53,225 bases of DNA from Spirochaetia bacterium (GTDB taxonomy: Bacteria > Spirochaetota > UBA4802 > UBA5550), in the NCBI GenBank assembly GCA_009885955.1, contig VFJS01000074.1:1-53225 (forward strand), in the 5' to 3' direction. Shown piece after piece: positions 33,780-43,007 of this stretch. Both the position numbers and the translations under genes were made by a program. Every line of letters begins with the position of its first letter. Positions within the stretch are counted from its first letter, which is position 1. The notes under the pieces are model-generated. The model saw only the letters and a list, made by a program, of their open reading frames with translations, was not told the DNA's origin and made no database searches.

Positions 33780-34331
33780 TTATTTTCCCCCATCTGCAAA
33801 GGGAAACCTGTTATATCCCTCGGTGAGAATTTTTTTGCTGATATCGGCAATCTTTTTCTTGGTCCCCATGAGCATGTCTATACTTTTATAAAGGGTCTCC
33901 AGTTCAAGAACACCGGTGAGTTTAAGGAAGGAACCCATGATAACCATGTTTGCGGATTTCTCATTCCCCATCTCCATGGCGATTCCGTTTGCAGGGACAG
34001 GGTAGATCTCCACATCCCCTCTGAAGGGTATTGTATCGGTAATACTCGAGTTGTACATGAGCTGCCCGCCCTGCTCAAGCCTGTTTATGAACGTAAGAAC
34101 CGATGGTTGATTTAGGGCTACTATAATGTCCGGGGCCGATGCAACGGGTGAGGCGATTTCATTGTCCGATATGCATATGGTGCAGTTTGCCGTGCCACCA
34201 CGCATTGCAGCACCGTAGGATGGAAGAAAGGTGACATAAAAGTCCTGAAGCATGGCGGCATTCCCGAGGATGTTTCCGAATGTCAATACCCCCTGCCCTC
34301 CGGAACCGGCGCATAAAATTTTCATCAGCAT
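33780..34331 (-). CDS. 2-oxoacid:ferredoxin oxidoreductase gamma subunit
   Basis: This 183-residue gamma subunit has KILCAGSGGQGVLTFGNILG at its N-terminus, then SYGAAMRGGTANCTICISD, and an IVALNQPS motif. It completes the CoA-binding part of the complex with the alpha, beta and delta subunits. ATG 34331 is 1 bp beyond the beta-subunit stop; a second ATG two codons later is also possible. Confidence 0.88.
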   Translation of the reverse strand: MLMKILCAGSGGQGVLTFGNILGNAAMLQDFYVTFLPSYGAAMRGGTANCTICISDNEIASPVASAPDIIVALNQPSVLTFINRLEQGGQLMYNSSITDTIPFRGDVEIYPVPANGIAMEMGNEKSANMVIMGSFLKLTGVLELETLYKSIDMLMGTKKKIADISKKILTEGYNRFPFADGGK

Positions 34332-34332
34332 A

Positions 34333-35085
34333 TTATTTTTTGTCCCCCCTTTTGTCCGTGAGAACACCGGGTGTATACTCCCTGGTCATCTCATTCTTAA
34401 TCCAGCTGAAGGAGTCAACGGGAGACATCTTCCAGTTCGTGGGGCAGGCTGAAAGTATTTCAACTATGGAATAACCAAGGCCGTCTATCTGGGTCTGAAA
34501 GGCGTTTCTGATTGCCTTTTTTGTCCTGGTCACACCGGCCGGCCCATCCAGGGACACGCGCTCGGCATATATGACACCGCGGAATGTGGCAACAAGGTCG
34601 GTGATATGGAGAGGGTATCCCTCTAAGGCAGGATTTCTGCCAAGCGGGGAGGTTGTAGTCTCCTGGCCTATGAGGGTTGTGGGGGCCATCTGCCCGCCCG
34701 TCATTCCATACACGGCATTATTGATGAAAATAACAGTGATATGTTCGCCCCTGTTGGCCGAATGTATTGTCTCGGCAGTGCCGATTGCCGAGAGGTCACC
34801 GTCTCCCTGGTAGGTGAAGACGAATAGGTCAGGCCTGGCCCTCTTGATTCCCGTGGCCATGGCCGTACCGCGTCCATGCGCAGACTCAAGCATGTCAATG
34901 TCAAAATAGAGGTATGCAAGTACTGCGCATCCGGCAGGATTAACGCATATAGCCCTTTCGCCTACCTGCATCTCTTCAAGGAGCTCGGCAACTATCCTGT
35001 GCACAATGCCGTGCCCGCATCCCGGACAGTAGTGTGATACGACATCTTTTTTATAATATTTAGGCCAGTCATTCTTTAATTTCAT
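34333..35085 (-). CDS. 2-oxoacid:ferredoxin oxidoreductase beta subunit (TPP-binding)
   Basis: This 250-residue subunit has the YCPGCGHGIVHRIV motif, AICVNPAGCAVLA, GRGTAMATGIKRA, and the TPP/Mg2+-binding GDGDLSAIGTAETIHSANRGEHITVIFINN. It decarboxylates the 2-oxoacid and passes electrons to ferredoxin via Fe-S. It lies 20 bp downstream of the alpha-subunit gene. Confidence 0.9.
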   Translation of the reverse strand: MKLKNDWPKYYKKDVVSHYCPGCGHGIVHRIVAELLEEMQVGERAICVNPAGCAVLAYLYFDIDMLESAHGRGTAMATGIKRARPDLFVFTYQGDGDLSAIGTAETIHSANRGEHITVIFINNAVYGMTGGQMAPTTLIGQETTTSPLGRNPALEGYPLHITDLVATFRGVIYAERVSLDGPAGVTRTKKAIRNAFQTQIDGLGYSIVEILSACPTNWKMSPVDSFSWIKNEMTREYTPGVLTDKRGDKK

Positions 35086-35105
35086 ACATTACTCTTATAC
35101 TGATT

Positions 35106-36167
35106 CTATTTCTTTAATTTTTGATTTTCACGGTATATGTACCTGGCAAATTCCGCAGGCGTGGGGATTACTCCGCCGGGACGCCCGTGAAATGCAATTT
35201 CCGCCTTTCCGGCGATTGCAAGCTGCACATCCTCGAGCATCTGCCCTGTACTCATCTCAAAAACAATAAAACGGCTGATATGCGATGCAAAATCAAGCAG
35301 AACTTTTTTGGGGAATGGCCAGAGAGTTATGGGCCTGATGAGCCCTGCGCGGATTCCGTCACCCCTGGCCCTCTTAATGGCCCCTTTCGCAATCCTGGCA
35401 GCTGTGCCGTAGGCTATGACAATGATATCAGCATCATCGGTCATAAAGGATTCATACCTGACCTCATTCTTCTCAATCTCCCCGTATTTCCTCATCAGTT
35501 TCCAGTTATGCCTCTCCATCTCCAGGGGATCCAGGATGAGCGAAGCCATGTAGCGGCTTTTCCCGGTCCCCCTCCCCTTGAGCGCCCACTCCTTTTCCGG
35601 CAGGTCTTTGACAAAATCGGGAAAAACAACCGGCTCTTTCATCTGCCCCATCATACCGTCCCCGAGTATCATAACCGGTGTCCTGTACCTGTCTGCGATG
35701 CTGAACGCTTCAAAGGTAAGGTCGGCTATCTCCTGCACAGATCCGGGGGCAAGAACCGGGGTCCGGTAGTCGCCATGCCCTCCACCCCTGGTGGCCTGAA
35801 AATAATCGCCCTGGGCAGGGGCAATATTCCCCAGCCCCGGACCTCCCCTCATGACATTTACAATGACCGCAGGAAGTTCAAAGCCGGCAAGGAATGATAT
35901 CCCCTCCTGCTTAAGGCTGATACCGGGGCTCGAGGATGAGGTCATAACGCGGGCACCGGTGGACGATGCCCCGATAACCATGTTTATCGCAGCGGTCTCA
36001 CTTTCAGACTGAAGGAAGACCCCTCCGTTATTAACAAGATGATTGGCCATATATTCGCCCAGTTCATTCTGCGGGGTTATTGGATACCCGAAATAGCAGC
36101 TGCATCCTGCCCTGATGGCAGCTTCGGCAAAGGCATGGTTCCCGCTTATGAATACCTTATTCATCAT
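35106..36167 (-). CDS. vorB: 2-oxoacid:ferredoxin oxidoreductase alpha subunit (VorB-like)
   Basis: This 353-residue alpha subunit has GNHAFAEAAIRAGCSCYFGYPITPQNELGEYM, SESETAAINMVIGASSTGARVMTSSSSPGISLKQEGI and RGGPGLGNIAPAQGDYFQATRGGGHGDYR, closely matching proteins called VorB (2-ketoisovalerate type). Two start codons are adjacent; GAGG favours the second (36164). It overlaps the ferredoxin gene by 11 bp. Confidence 0.88.
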   Translation of the reverse strand: MMNKVFISGNHAFAEAAIRAGCSCYFGYPITPQNELGEYMANHLVNNGGVFLQSESETAAINMVIGASSTGARVMTSSSSPGISLKQEGISFLAGFELPAVIVNVMRGGPGLGNIAPAQGDYFQATRGGGHGDYRTPVLAPGSVQEIADLTFEAFSIADRYRTPVMILGDGMMGQMKEPVVFPDFVKDLPEKEWALKGRGTGKSRYMASLILDPLEMERHNWKLMRKYGEIEKNEVRYESFMTDDADIIVIAYGTAARIAKGAIKRARGDGIRAGLIRPITLWPFPKKVLLDFASHISRFIVFEMSTGQMLEDVQLAIAGKAEIAFHGRPGGVIPTPAEFARYIYRENQKLKK

Positions 36168-36381
36168 ATACCTCTATAACCAGATCAGGGCATATGGATG
36201 TGCATATCATGCAGCCTGTGCATGCGGTATCCTCCACCGGTTCTGCATACCGGTATCCCATCTTGTTCAATTTATCAGATAAAACGAGTTTCCCGCTTTT
36301 ACAGAATTCAATGCAGAGGCTGCATCCCTTGCAGGACTCGCTCTTCACCATTACAGTGCATTTACCAGTTTTCTGTGCCAT
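36157..36381 (-). CDS. 2-oxoacid:ferredoxin oxidoreductase delta subunit (2x4Fe-4S)
   Basis: This 74-residue polyferredoxin has two 4Fe-4S motifs, CKGCSLCIEFC and CTGCMICTSICP. It transfers electrons from the catalytic core to ferredoxin. It is the first gene of the delta-alpha-beta-gamma set and overlaps the alpha gene. The context (Liv transporter, VorB-type alpha) suggests branched-chain 2-oxoacid oxidation. Confidence 0.9.
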   Translation of the reverse strand: MAQKTGKCTVMVKSESCKGCSLCIEFCKSGKLVLSDKLNKMGYRYAEPVEDTACTGCMICTSICPDLVIEVYDE

Positions 36382-36465
36382 TAAATTAACCGGACCTTTA
36401 ATTACTTTTTATGATGTCAGTTTTTAACAGGGTTCCATATATATCAATAATATTTTTCGTTCATT

Positions 36466-36954
36466 TTACATGGAAGCAATAAATCGGGCCCTGAGGCTAT
36501 TCCTTACCTGAACAGGGTCAGTGACAAAAATTCGCGTCCCGGAAAGGACGTCAAGAAACCCGGCTTCATTTCCATACCTGGGGACGATATGTTTGTGAAT
36601 GTGGGATATGCTTGCCCCGCTCCCGTTTCCGATATTGAAACCGATATTGAACCCCGTTGGGCTGAATTCATGAGTTAACACTGATATCGATTTAACCAGG
36701 AGAGTGTGCATTTTCAAAGCCTCTGCCCCGGATAATTCATCCAGGTTCACTACATGCCTGGCCGGGAAAATCATTAAATGTCCGGGATTATATGGGTAGA
36801 GATTCAGGGATGCTATGAAATCATCATCCCTGAAAATTTCAAGGCTCTCAACTTCAGGGCTTTTATCCCTTATTGCGCATAATATACAGTCAATAAAGGG
36901 CTTTTCCCCCCGGATATATGATAGCTTGTTTGTACTGAAAAGATGATCTCTCAT
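36466..36954 (-). CDS. HIT-family hydrolase
   Basis: This 162-residue HIT protein has the histidine triad motif in SHIHKHIVPR (about 126-130) and an upstream CILCAIRD pair (about 20-26) that may bind zinc. HIT proteins hydrolyse dinucleoside polyphosphates or adenylylated substrates. It lies 84 bp downstream of the vor operon start on the same strand and follows the cytochrome gene by 18 bp, probably in one transcript with it. Confidence 0.88.
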   Translation of the reverse strand: MRDHLFSTNKLSYIRGEKPFIDCILCAIRDKSPEVESLEIFRDDDFIASLNLYPYNPGHLMIFPARHVVNLDELSGAEALKMHTLLVKSISVLTHEFSPTGFNIGFNIGNGSGASISHIHKHIVPRYGNEAGFLDVLSGTRIFVTDPVQVRNSLRARFIASM

Positions 36955-36972
36955 ACAGGTAAATCAGGACAC

Positions 36973-37845
36973 CTATTTTCTCCTGTACAGCATTACTGCA
37001 GTATAGATGAGAAATCCGGAGATGGTGAGTGCAGCGAAAATAATAGTCATGATATAAAGGATATTAAGCCTCTGCGTAAGATCCACCTTAGTCCCTGTAT
37101 CATGGAGCAGGTTTTCTATTTCAAGCTCTATTATTTTCTGTGTTGTCTGAATCTCTGTCAGTGAAAAAATATGCATAAACTGCCGGTAAAGGAGACGGGT
37201 TCTCTGGAGCCTTGACTCAATTTCCTTAATCTCTGAATGATATTCTTGTAAGAAATTAATATTCCCGTATATATTTTTTACCCCTTTTTCAATCCCAGTA
37301 AGCGATGTAAGTATCTTTCTGGTATGTTCAGGAGTATGACAGCCCGTGGCGCAGTTTTTATCTGTTATGATCTCCGAGGACGATTTCTGAATATTATGAG
37401 TACCATGGCAGCTGGAGCAATTCGGGACACCAGTTTCAACAACCGATTTATAATGGGGGCCCTTCATGAATAGCTGATGTTCTGTTACATGGCACCCCTC
37501 TCTGCCGCAGAATAGAAGCATCTCCCTGAATTTTGGAATTCCGATAAACCCGCTGGCTTTGCTTTTAGCAACTGTCTTGATATTTGAATCCGGATTTCCC
37601 CCATGGCAGATATTGCATTTCGTACCGGCTTTGCCATGTACACTCACTCGCCACAGCCTTACAGGCTCCTTCAGTTTTCCCGCCAGTTCATTGTGGCATT
37701 CCACGCAGTAATTTTTTATCTGGGTGAAATCGGGCTCTGTTTTTTTTACTGGATCACCGGTATTGCCCTGTGAAAACAGAGCGCGGGATATACAAAGATA
37801 GATTGCCGCATGAATAAAAACTGTAATTATCCGCTTTTTATTCAT
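36973..37845 (-). CDS. membrane-anchored multihaem c-type cytochrome
   Basis: This 290-residue exported cytochrome has a signal peptide. Three CXXCH sites (CVECH about 47, CNICH about 76, CSSCH about 142) and two atypical sites (CGREGCH, a CX4CH; CATGCH, a CX3CH) give up to five haems. A long helical stalk follows (about 185-250), then a C-terminal TM helix with a short basic tail. This layout resembles NrfH/cytochrome c3-type electron-transfer modules facing the periplasm. No partner reductase is present, so its redox partner is unknown. Confidence 0.8.
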   Translation of the reverse strand: MNKKRIITVFIHAAIYLCISRALFSQGNTGDPVKKTEPDFTQIKNYCVECHNELAGKLKEPVRLWRVSVHGKAGTKCNICHGGNPDSNIKTVAKSKASGFIGIPKFREMLLFCGREGCHVTEHQLFMKGPHYKSVVETGVPNCSSCHGTHNIQKSSSEIITDKNCATGCHTPEHTRKILTSLTGIEKGVKNIYGNINFLQEYHSEIKEIESRLQRTRLLYRQFMHIFSLTEIQTTQKIIELEIENLLHDTGTKVDLTQRLNILYIMTIIFAALTISGFLIYTAVMLYRRK

Positions 37846-37970
37846 ATCTCTTCCTCAATAGTTGGAATTTAATCGGAATACACTTCATCAATGGCTCACC
37901 TCAAAATCAGAATTTTCCCCGGAATGTTTGCCGCCATGGGAACGGAATGCTATCATGATTTATGATCCCC

Positions 37971-38453
37971 TTATTGTAAAATCGGTACATTCAGGTATTT
38001 TGATAAAAAGATTATGCCGAACAGAAAAAAATTAGTATAGAGTCCGGCAACATAATCGTCTAACATTATCCCCAGGCCCCCTTTAAGATTTTCCAGTGTC
38101 CGCGCAGGATAGGGCTTAATAATATCAAATATACGGAATACAAAAAAAGCTATAATGGCTATTTTCCAGTTAAATGGATGAAACAGGACGCTGATCCAGT
38201 ATCCCATAACCTCATCAAGTACAACAGGGGAAGGATCTTTTTCTCCAAAATATTTCTCCCCGGCATCTCCTAATTTAATAGATGGATATATCATTACAAG
38301 CACCAGGACAAGGTGGACATTCAAGCTCGCTGCGCCGAATATGAGATATTCAATAAAATAAATAAGCATACCCACCAATGTCCCGGCTGTCCCCGGGGCT
38401 ATGGGTGAATATCCTGAATAAAAAGCGGTAAATAAAAGTACCTTAAACTTCAT
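37971..38453 (-). CDS. pgpA: phosphatidylglycerophosphatase A
   Basis: This 160-residue membrane phosphatase has FYSGYSPIAPGTAGTLVG at the N-terminus, VLDEVMGYWISVLF in the middle, and about four TM helices. It removes phosphate from phosphatidylglycerophosphate to give phosphatidylglycerol. It overlaps pgsA by 11 bp at the end of the operon. The 37846-37970 gap downstream shows no clear terminator. Confidence 0.9.
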   Translation of the reverse strand: MKFKVLLFTAFYSGYSPIAPGTAGTLVGMLIYFIEYLIFGAASLNVHLVLVLVMIYPSIKLGDAGEKYFGEKDPSPVVLDEVMGYWISVLFHPFNWKIAIIAFFVFRIFDIIKPYPARTLENLKGGLGIMLDDYVAGLYTNFFLFGIIFLSKYLNVPILQ

Positions 38454-39066
38454 CTTCAGTTTTCCCAGTTTTATCTACTGATTTATCGGGAAAAAAGAGT
38501 CTCCAGTTGGTTACTAAATAACGAAGCCCGGAAAGGGCGGTGAGCAGTGTAACGCCGACCATAATCCAGTAAGGAATCGATTTATATGTGACAAAAATCC
38601 CTTTTTTTCTAATATAATAGATCATAATAATGAGTACTATCGAGACCATCTGGAAGGCCGTTTTAAATTTTCCAAACCTGTTTGTCTTCAGGGGCCTCCC
38701 CCTCTTAAGCGCAAGATATCTCATGACTGTGATAAGCACATCCCTCCCCACGATTATCAGTATCATCCAGAAATCGATTATTTCAAAGCTGGGATCTATG
38801 ACAAAAATTGCGGCAAGACACGATATAACAAGGATCTTATCTGCCAGGGGGTCAATGAACTTTCCGAATTCCGATTCCAGGTGTAATTTTCTGGCGCTCC
38901 ACCCGTCAAAAACGTCTGTAAGGGAGGCAATGATGAAAACAATGAGTGCATTAATGAGAGCCTCGCCAGTTTTAAGATTCAGGAGGTATATGAACAGTGG
39001 TATCAGCACAATCCTGCTTAGGGATAATATATTGGGAATATTAAATGAAAAATCGTATAGACTCAA
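38443..39066 (-). CDS. pgsA: CDP-diacylglycerol-glycerol-3-phosphate 3-phosphatidyltransferase
   Basis: This 207-residue enzyme has the CDP-alcohol phosphatidyltransferase motif DVFDGWSARKLHLESEFGKFIDPLADKILV (DGX2ARX8GX3DX3D) and several TM helices. It makes phosphatidylglycerophosphate, the substrate of the adjacent PgpA. It overlaps rimO by 4 bp and pgpA by 11 bp. Confidence 0.92.
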   Translation of the reverse strand: MSLYDFSFNIPNILSLSRIVLIPLFIYLLNLKTGEALINALIVFIIASLTDVFDGWSARKLHLESEFGKFIDPLADKILVISCLAAIFVIDPSFEIIDFWMILIIVGRDVLITVMRYLALKRGRPLKTNRFGKFKTAFQMVSIVLIIMIYYIRKKGIFVTYKSIPYWIMVGVTLLTALSGLRYLVTNWRLFFPDKSVDKTGKTEDEV

Positions 39067-40355
39067 GCCAGCTCCCCCATAAGATCGTAGTCGACCGCTC
39101 CTGTAACTTTTGCCCTTACGATTATTTTATCAATATCTCTTCCGGAGGTCAAGAAAAAAATGCCATCCACTTCCGGCGCATCAAACTCGCTCCTCCCCAA
39201 GAAAGTAGTCTCATCAACCTTTTCTTCAATAATTACGTCCACTTCACTCCCTATCATCATTACGAGCTTTTCCGTGGAAATGCGCCCCTGGAGTTCCATG
39301 AATTCCCTGTACCTTCTCTTTTTTATTTTTTCAGGGACCTGCCCTTTCAATGCATACGCCCCGGTATTTTCCTCTCTGGAATAGACAAATCCACCCACCC
39401 TGTCGAGCTTTGCTTTTTGAAGAAAATCGAGTACCATCCCGAAATCCTCTTCAGTTTCGCCCGGATAGCCCAGCATGAAGGTGGACCTGATTCTCACCTC
39501 AGGTATCCTTCCCCTGATCCTTTTGACCAGGTCGTGGTATACTTCAAAATTCCCCTTTCTCCCCATGGACTGCAATATTCTGCCGCTCACATGCTGAAAA
39601 GGAATATCCAGATATCTGACTATTTTCCGATTATTCCTGACAAGATCAATAATATCGTCAGTAATGTGATCCGGATGGCAATACAAAAGCCTTATCCAGC
39701 GAACACCGTCAATTTCGGAAATCCTGTTTATCAGCCAGGGGAGGCCTTCATCACCCCAGCGGTATGCTGTAATATCCTGGGCTATTATTATGAGTTCAAT
39801 GGCGCCGCCGGCTACCGCTCTTTTCGCGTCATCAAGCACCAGATCAGGGTGATAAGAGTTATGCCGGCCCCTTATGAGCGGAATACTGCAATAATTACAG
39901 TTATGAGAACAACCCTCGGAAATTTTTATGTAGGCATAAGGTAGAGAATCGAAAAGCGGTATCCTTGAAACATCCTCTGGAGTCCTGTTTATCCTTATAT
40001 GAAGATTCTTTCCAAGTTCAGCCAGAAAATGATCATCAAGGACCCCGTAGACCATATCAATTTCAGGCATATCCCTGGTGATTTCATCTTTATACCTTTC
40101 AGTAAGGCATCCGGTTACAACAATATGCCTTTCGCCGCTTCCATTCAGCTCATCCAGAATCACATCTATCGATTCCTCTTTTGCCGACTTGATGAAACCG
40201 CAGGTATTGATGATAACAATGTCCGCTTCATCGGAAGATTCAGCCCTCTTAAAGCCGGAAGAATCCATGAGGCCGTTGATCCTCTCAGAATCGACAAGGT
40301 TCTTGGAACATCCCAGGGAAATTATATGATAAGTACAATCAGAGGATACAAGCAC
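39063..40355 (-). CDS. rimO: ribosomal protein S12 methylthiotransferase
   Basis: This 430-residue radical-SAM methylthiotransferase has N-terminal UPF0004 cysteines (SLGCSKN, NTCGFI, TGCLTE), the radical-SAM CX3CX2C motif in EGCSHNCNYCSIPLIRG, and a C-terminal TRAM domain. It methylthiolates an Asp of ribosomal protein S12. It overlaps pgsA by 4 bp and follows rodZ by 3 bp. Confidence 0.93.
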   Translation of the reverse strand: MLVSSDCTYHIISLGCSKNLVDSERINGLMDSSGFKRAESSDEADIVIINTCGFIKSAKEESIDVILDELNGSGERHIVVTGCLTERYKDEITRDMPEIDMVYGVLDDHFLAELGKNLHIRINRTPEDVSRIPLFDSLPYAYIKISEGCSHNCNYCSIPLIRGRHNSYHPDLVLDDAKRAVAGGAIELIIIAQDITAYRWGDEGLPWLINRISEIDGVRWIRLLYCHPDHITDDIIDLVRNNRKIVRYLDIPFQHVSGRILQSMGRKGNFEVYHDLVKRIRGRIPEVRIRSTFMLGYPGETEEDFGMVLDFLQKAKLDRVGGFVYSREENTGAYALKGQVPEKIKKRRYREFMELQGRISTEKLVMMIGSEVDVIIEEKVDETTFLGRSEFDAPEVDGIFFLTSGRDIDKIIVRAKVTGAVDYDLMGELA

Positions 40356-40358
40356 GTT

Positions 40359-41492
40359 CTACCAGTCGTTAATTACAATATGGTAAAGATTAGGGTCCCT
40401 GGCATCCTTTTTCCAGGTTATGACCTTGTTGGCAATCTGGCCTGTTTTCCCAAAGGTGTATTCCTTGCCGTTTACCTTTATGCCGATTGCGCCGGCATTT
40501 CCCATTTTAAGCTGGATATATTCGGCAGCCTCCCAGGTCTCTCTTTTGCCTTTCAGGATGAATCCCCTTTTCTTAAGTGAACCGTCGAGGTAGATTTCGA
40601 TGAAAGATTTCTCCCTGAAATCGGCTTCAAGTACAATTTTCAGATTCTTTTTATTCTGGGCTACAACATCGACACTTTCCGAAGGCTCTTCCTTGTTTTT
40701 TTCATCGGAAAGTTCAGCCTGATCAATCTTGATTGCTTTGTCCAGCATTACAAATATTTTAGCCCTGTTCTCCGTAAGGCCTTTAAGGATGAAAACTATC
40801 TCCCTCGGGGTTCCTTCAATCTTTAATGTTTTGGGGAGATCCATTTCAATGGTTTCATTCTGTTTCTGCGGCAGAAATTCCATGGATACGCTTTTTCCGG
40901 TTACCTCTTTAAGAATGAATATAACCTCTTTCTTGTCCACCATGAACTGTACAGCTTCATTTTTATACACCAGGATAAAACCCCTGTTATTCTGGAGCTG
41001 AAGGTTCCTGATATTTTCAATTTTAGCATCTTTGTTCTTGATGGCATGATCTTTCTGGATACTCACAACAGATTCATCGCTGCCTGTATCTACCTTTGAT
41101 GACATGAGCCAGTTAATTCCCCAGTAAAGGATCAGTGCGATGAAAGCAACCGAAACGGCAAATACCACATTCTTGTAATTATTCACAAAGGATGATAAAA
41201 TCATGGCCAGCGAGGGCTTGGTCGATTTAGTCAGTTCTTCAAGCGGAGTGGCGCTCTCGCCGATCTTAAAGCCCTTGTAGGACTGGACCATTTCGCTTAC
41301 ATCCAGCTTCAGGTATTCAGAATATAACTTCAAAAACCCTATAAGGTAGGTCTCGCTTGGAAACTTTTCGAAATCCTCATCTTCCAGGGCATTGAGATAG
41401 ATGGGACTTATTGTTGTCTGCTTGGCCACATCCTTTATGGTCAGTTTTTTCGCGGTTCTTGCTGATTTTAATTTTTCGCCGATAGTTTCCAT
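40359..41492 (-). CDS. rodZ: RodZ-like cell-shape protein
   Basis: This 377-residue protein has an N-terminal Xre-type HTH (about 1-70: GEKLKSARTAKKLTIKDVAKQTTISPIYLNALEDEDF) that links to MreB. A single TM helix (about 112-132) and a long extracytoplasmic region follow, ending in a DUF4115-like beta domain (about 285-375). GAGGAA formed by the last lolA codons provides the ribosome site. It is the second gene of the lolA-rodZ-rimO-pgsA-pgpA operon. Confidence 0.88.
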   Translation of the reverse strand: METIGEKLKSARTAKKLTIKDVAKQTTISPIYLNALEDEDFEKFPSETYLIGFLKLYSEYLKLDVSEMVQSYKGFKIGESATPLEELTKSTKPSLAMILSSFVNNYKNVVFAVSVAFIALILYWGINWLMSSKVDTGSDESVVSIQKDHAIKNKDAKIENIRNLQLQNNRGFILVYKNEAVQFMVDKKEVIFILKEVTGKSVSMEFLPQKQNETIEMDLPKTLKIEGTPREIVFILKGLTENRAKIFVMLDKAIKIDQAELSDEKNKEEPSESVDVVAQNKKNLKIVLEADFREKSFIEIYLDGSLKKRGFILKGKRETWEAAEYIQLKMGNAGAIGIKVNGKEYTFGKTGQIANKVITWKKDARDPNLYHIVINDW

Positions 41493-41495
41493 TTA

Positions 41496-42215
41496 CTATT
41501 CCTCGGAAATCAGGGGATTTTTAATTACCCTGGCCATTGATGGAATGCTGAATTTAAAAAGCCCGTTTGACAGATCCACATTTGTCCTGATCTGGGAAAA
41601 GGATATTTCCACTTTTTTCCCGGAGGAGGTAGTTCCCATAGCTTTTGTTATAAAAAAATCCTCGGAAATCCAGAGCTTCAGTGTCCTGAAACCGCTTCTG
41701 CTCTCCTTCTGGTTAAGAAGAAGAGTGTACATCTTGGTTCCATCTTTCTGAGGTTCAGGCTGGGTCTTGGAATCAAACTTATAATGATATTTAGAAAAAA
41801 GTCTTTTCAGTCCCATTTTAGTCCCAGAGGAAAATATGCTTGTATCGGACTTCAAATCCTGCTCCGCCACCACATTCAGCGCTGGAATATAAATCCACAT
41901 CATCTTGCCATTTGCAACTATCTTCTGCCCGGGCGGATTGTAGAAATTCATGAGCAGTTTGTCCGTGGCCTTGTATTTAATGTCTCCATTATTCTGGGTC
42001 TTTTTACCCATTTTCTCAGACACTATGACAAAATTTGCCTCATAGGAGTCTATTTCTCCGAATTTCTTTTTAACTTTATTTACAATATCGGTAACAGTTA
42101 CAAAATCAAATTTATATGCATTAACATCAGATGTGAACATTAGAACCATAATGACCAGTGCTGTAATGATCCCTGTGCCTTTAAACCTTATATTTGACAA
42201 TTTTGAATTTCTCAT
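41496..42215 (-). CDS. lolA: LolA-like outer-membrane lipoprotein carrier
   Basis: This 239-residue periplasmic carrier has a signal peptide. It shows the LolA pattern: VNKVKKKFGEIDSYEANFVIVSEKMGKKTQNNGDIKYKATDKLLMNFYNPPGQKIVANGKMMWIYIPALN. It shuttles lipoproteins from the inner to the outer membrane, confirming a diderm cell and fitting the many lipoproteins in the window. It starts the operon and lies 3 bp upstream of rodZ. Confidence 0.88.
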   Translation of the reverse strand: MRNSKLSNIRFKGTGIITALVIMVLMFTSDVNAYKFDFVTVTDIVNKVKKKFGEIDSYEANFVIVSEKMGKKTQNNGDIKYKATDKLLMNFYNPPGQKIVANGKMMWIYIPALNVVAEQDLKSDTSIFSSGTKMGLKRLFSKYHYKFDSKTQPEPQKDGTKMYTLLLNQKESRSGFRTLKLWISEDFFITKAMGTTSSGKKVEISFSQIRTNVDLSNGLFKFSIPSMARVIKNPLISEE

Positions 42216-42495
42216 AACCTTCTTATCACTTATATTTAATATTTTAACCTGGAATTTTGGATTATCTTCTTAAATCTGACTTTATTACTGTCAAATATTT
42301 TATGTGAAATTTAAAAAATGTCACCAAAAAGTCAATACTAAAACATTTTAAATTTTATACCAATATTAAATCACCGGAATAATAAAATAGTGGACAAATA
42401 AATTAATTATTAATCATTATGATCCAATAGTTTTCTGGGAATGTTCTTATATTAATATATTCAGGAAGTTTTCAGAAACGGTTTCATAAGCAATG

Positions 42496-42567
42496 CGCAG
42501 ATCCTTGTTTGAAGTCTGCGATTAGAACAGCTCTTTGACTGGTAATAAATAAATTCCCCAGTCAAAG
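42496..42567 (+). other. structured 5' leader of small ORF (two hairpins)
   Basis: Two hairpins precede the 42621 ORF: GCAGA with TCTGC (42496-42518), and CTTTGACTGG (42533-42542) with CCAGTCAAAG (42558-42567), a perfect 10-bp stem. The rest of the gap 42216-42620 after lolA is AT-rich with no gene. This could be an untranslated regulatory region or an independent small RNA. Confidence 0.45.
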
Positions 42568-42620
42568 CAGAGATTTTTGAACTGGCAGCATATTTTATAA
42601 ACAGGAATTATATATATATT

Positions 42621-42809
42621 ATGAAAGCAATATTTATAGATAACACAAAGCTTAAGGAATACGATTTTTATGACCAGGCCAGGGACGATGCCTTTATACA
42701 GCTCCTCACTGAATACAAAATTCTCGAATCACATGTTATATATTTTTCAGCAGGTGATGCAAAAATAAAAGAGATCATGATATGCAAGGAGCCGTTATAT
42801 TCAGCCTGA
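42621..42809 (+). CDS. small hypothetical protein
   Basis: This 62-residue acidic ORF (MKAIFIDNTKLKEYDFYDQA...) has an ATG but no clear Shine-Dalgarno. I recognise no family. Support is moderate: it follows a structured leader and is ended by a bidirectional terminator, so a transcript probably exists even if the ORF is not the main product. Confidence 0.45.
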   Translation: MKAIFIDNTKLKEYDFYDQARDDAFIQLLTEYKILESHVIYFSAGDAKIKEIMICKEPLYSA

Positions 42810-42837
42810 ACTTGATTAATATAAAATCTTATAAATA

Positions 42838-42895
42838 AAAAAGACCTTTTTGCGCCAATAAAACATGGAGAAAAAGGCCTTTTTCTATATAAAAA
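42838..42895. terminator. bidirectional intrinsic terminator
   Basis: GACCTTTTT and AAAAAGGCC form a near-perfect stem around GCGCCAATAAAACATGGAG. T-runs lie on both sides when read on either strand. It would end the plus-strand small gene and the minus-strand acuB-like gene. Confidence 0.75.
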
Positions 42896-43007
42896 ACTTC
42901 AAATTATCATCTTTGGCTATTCTCATAAAGACACAAATACTTTCTAAAATCAGAATCTTCAGTATTTCAAATATAAAAATTCTGATTTTTTAGCGGGAAC
43001 TTTAATA

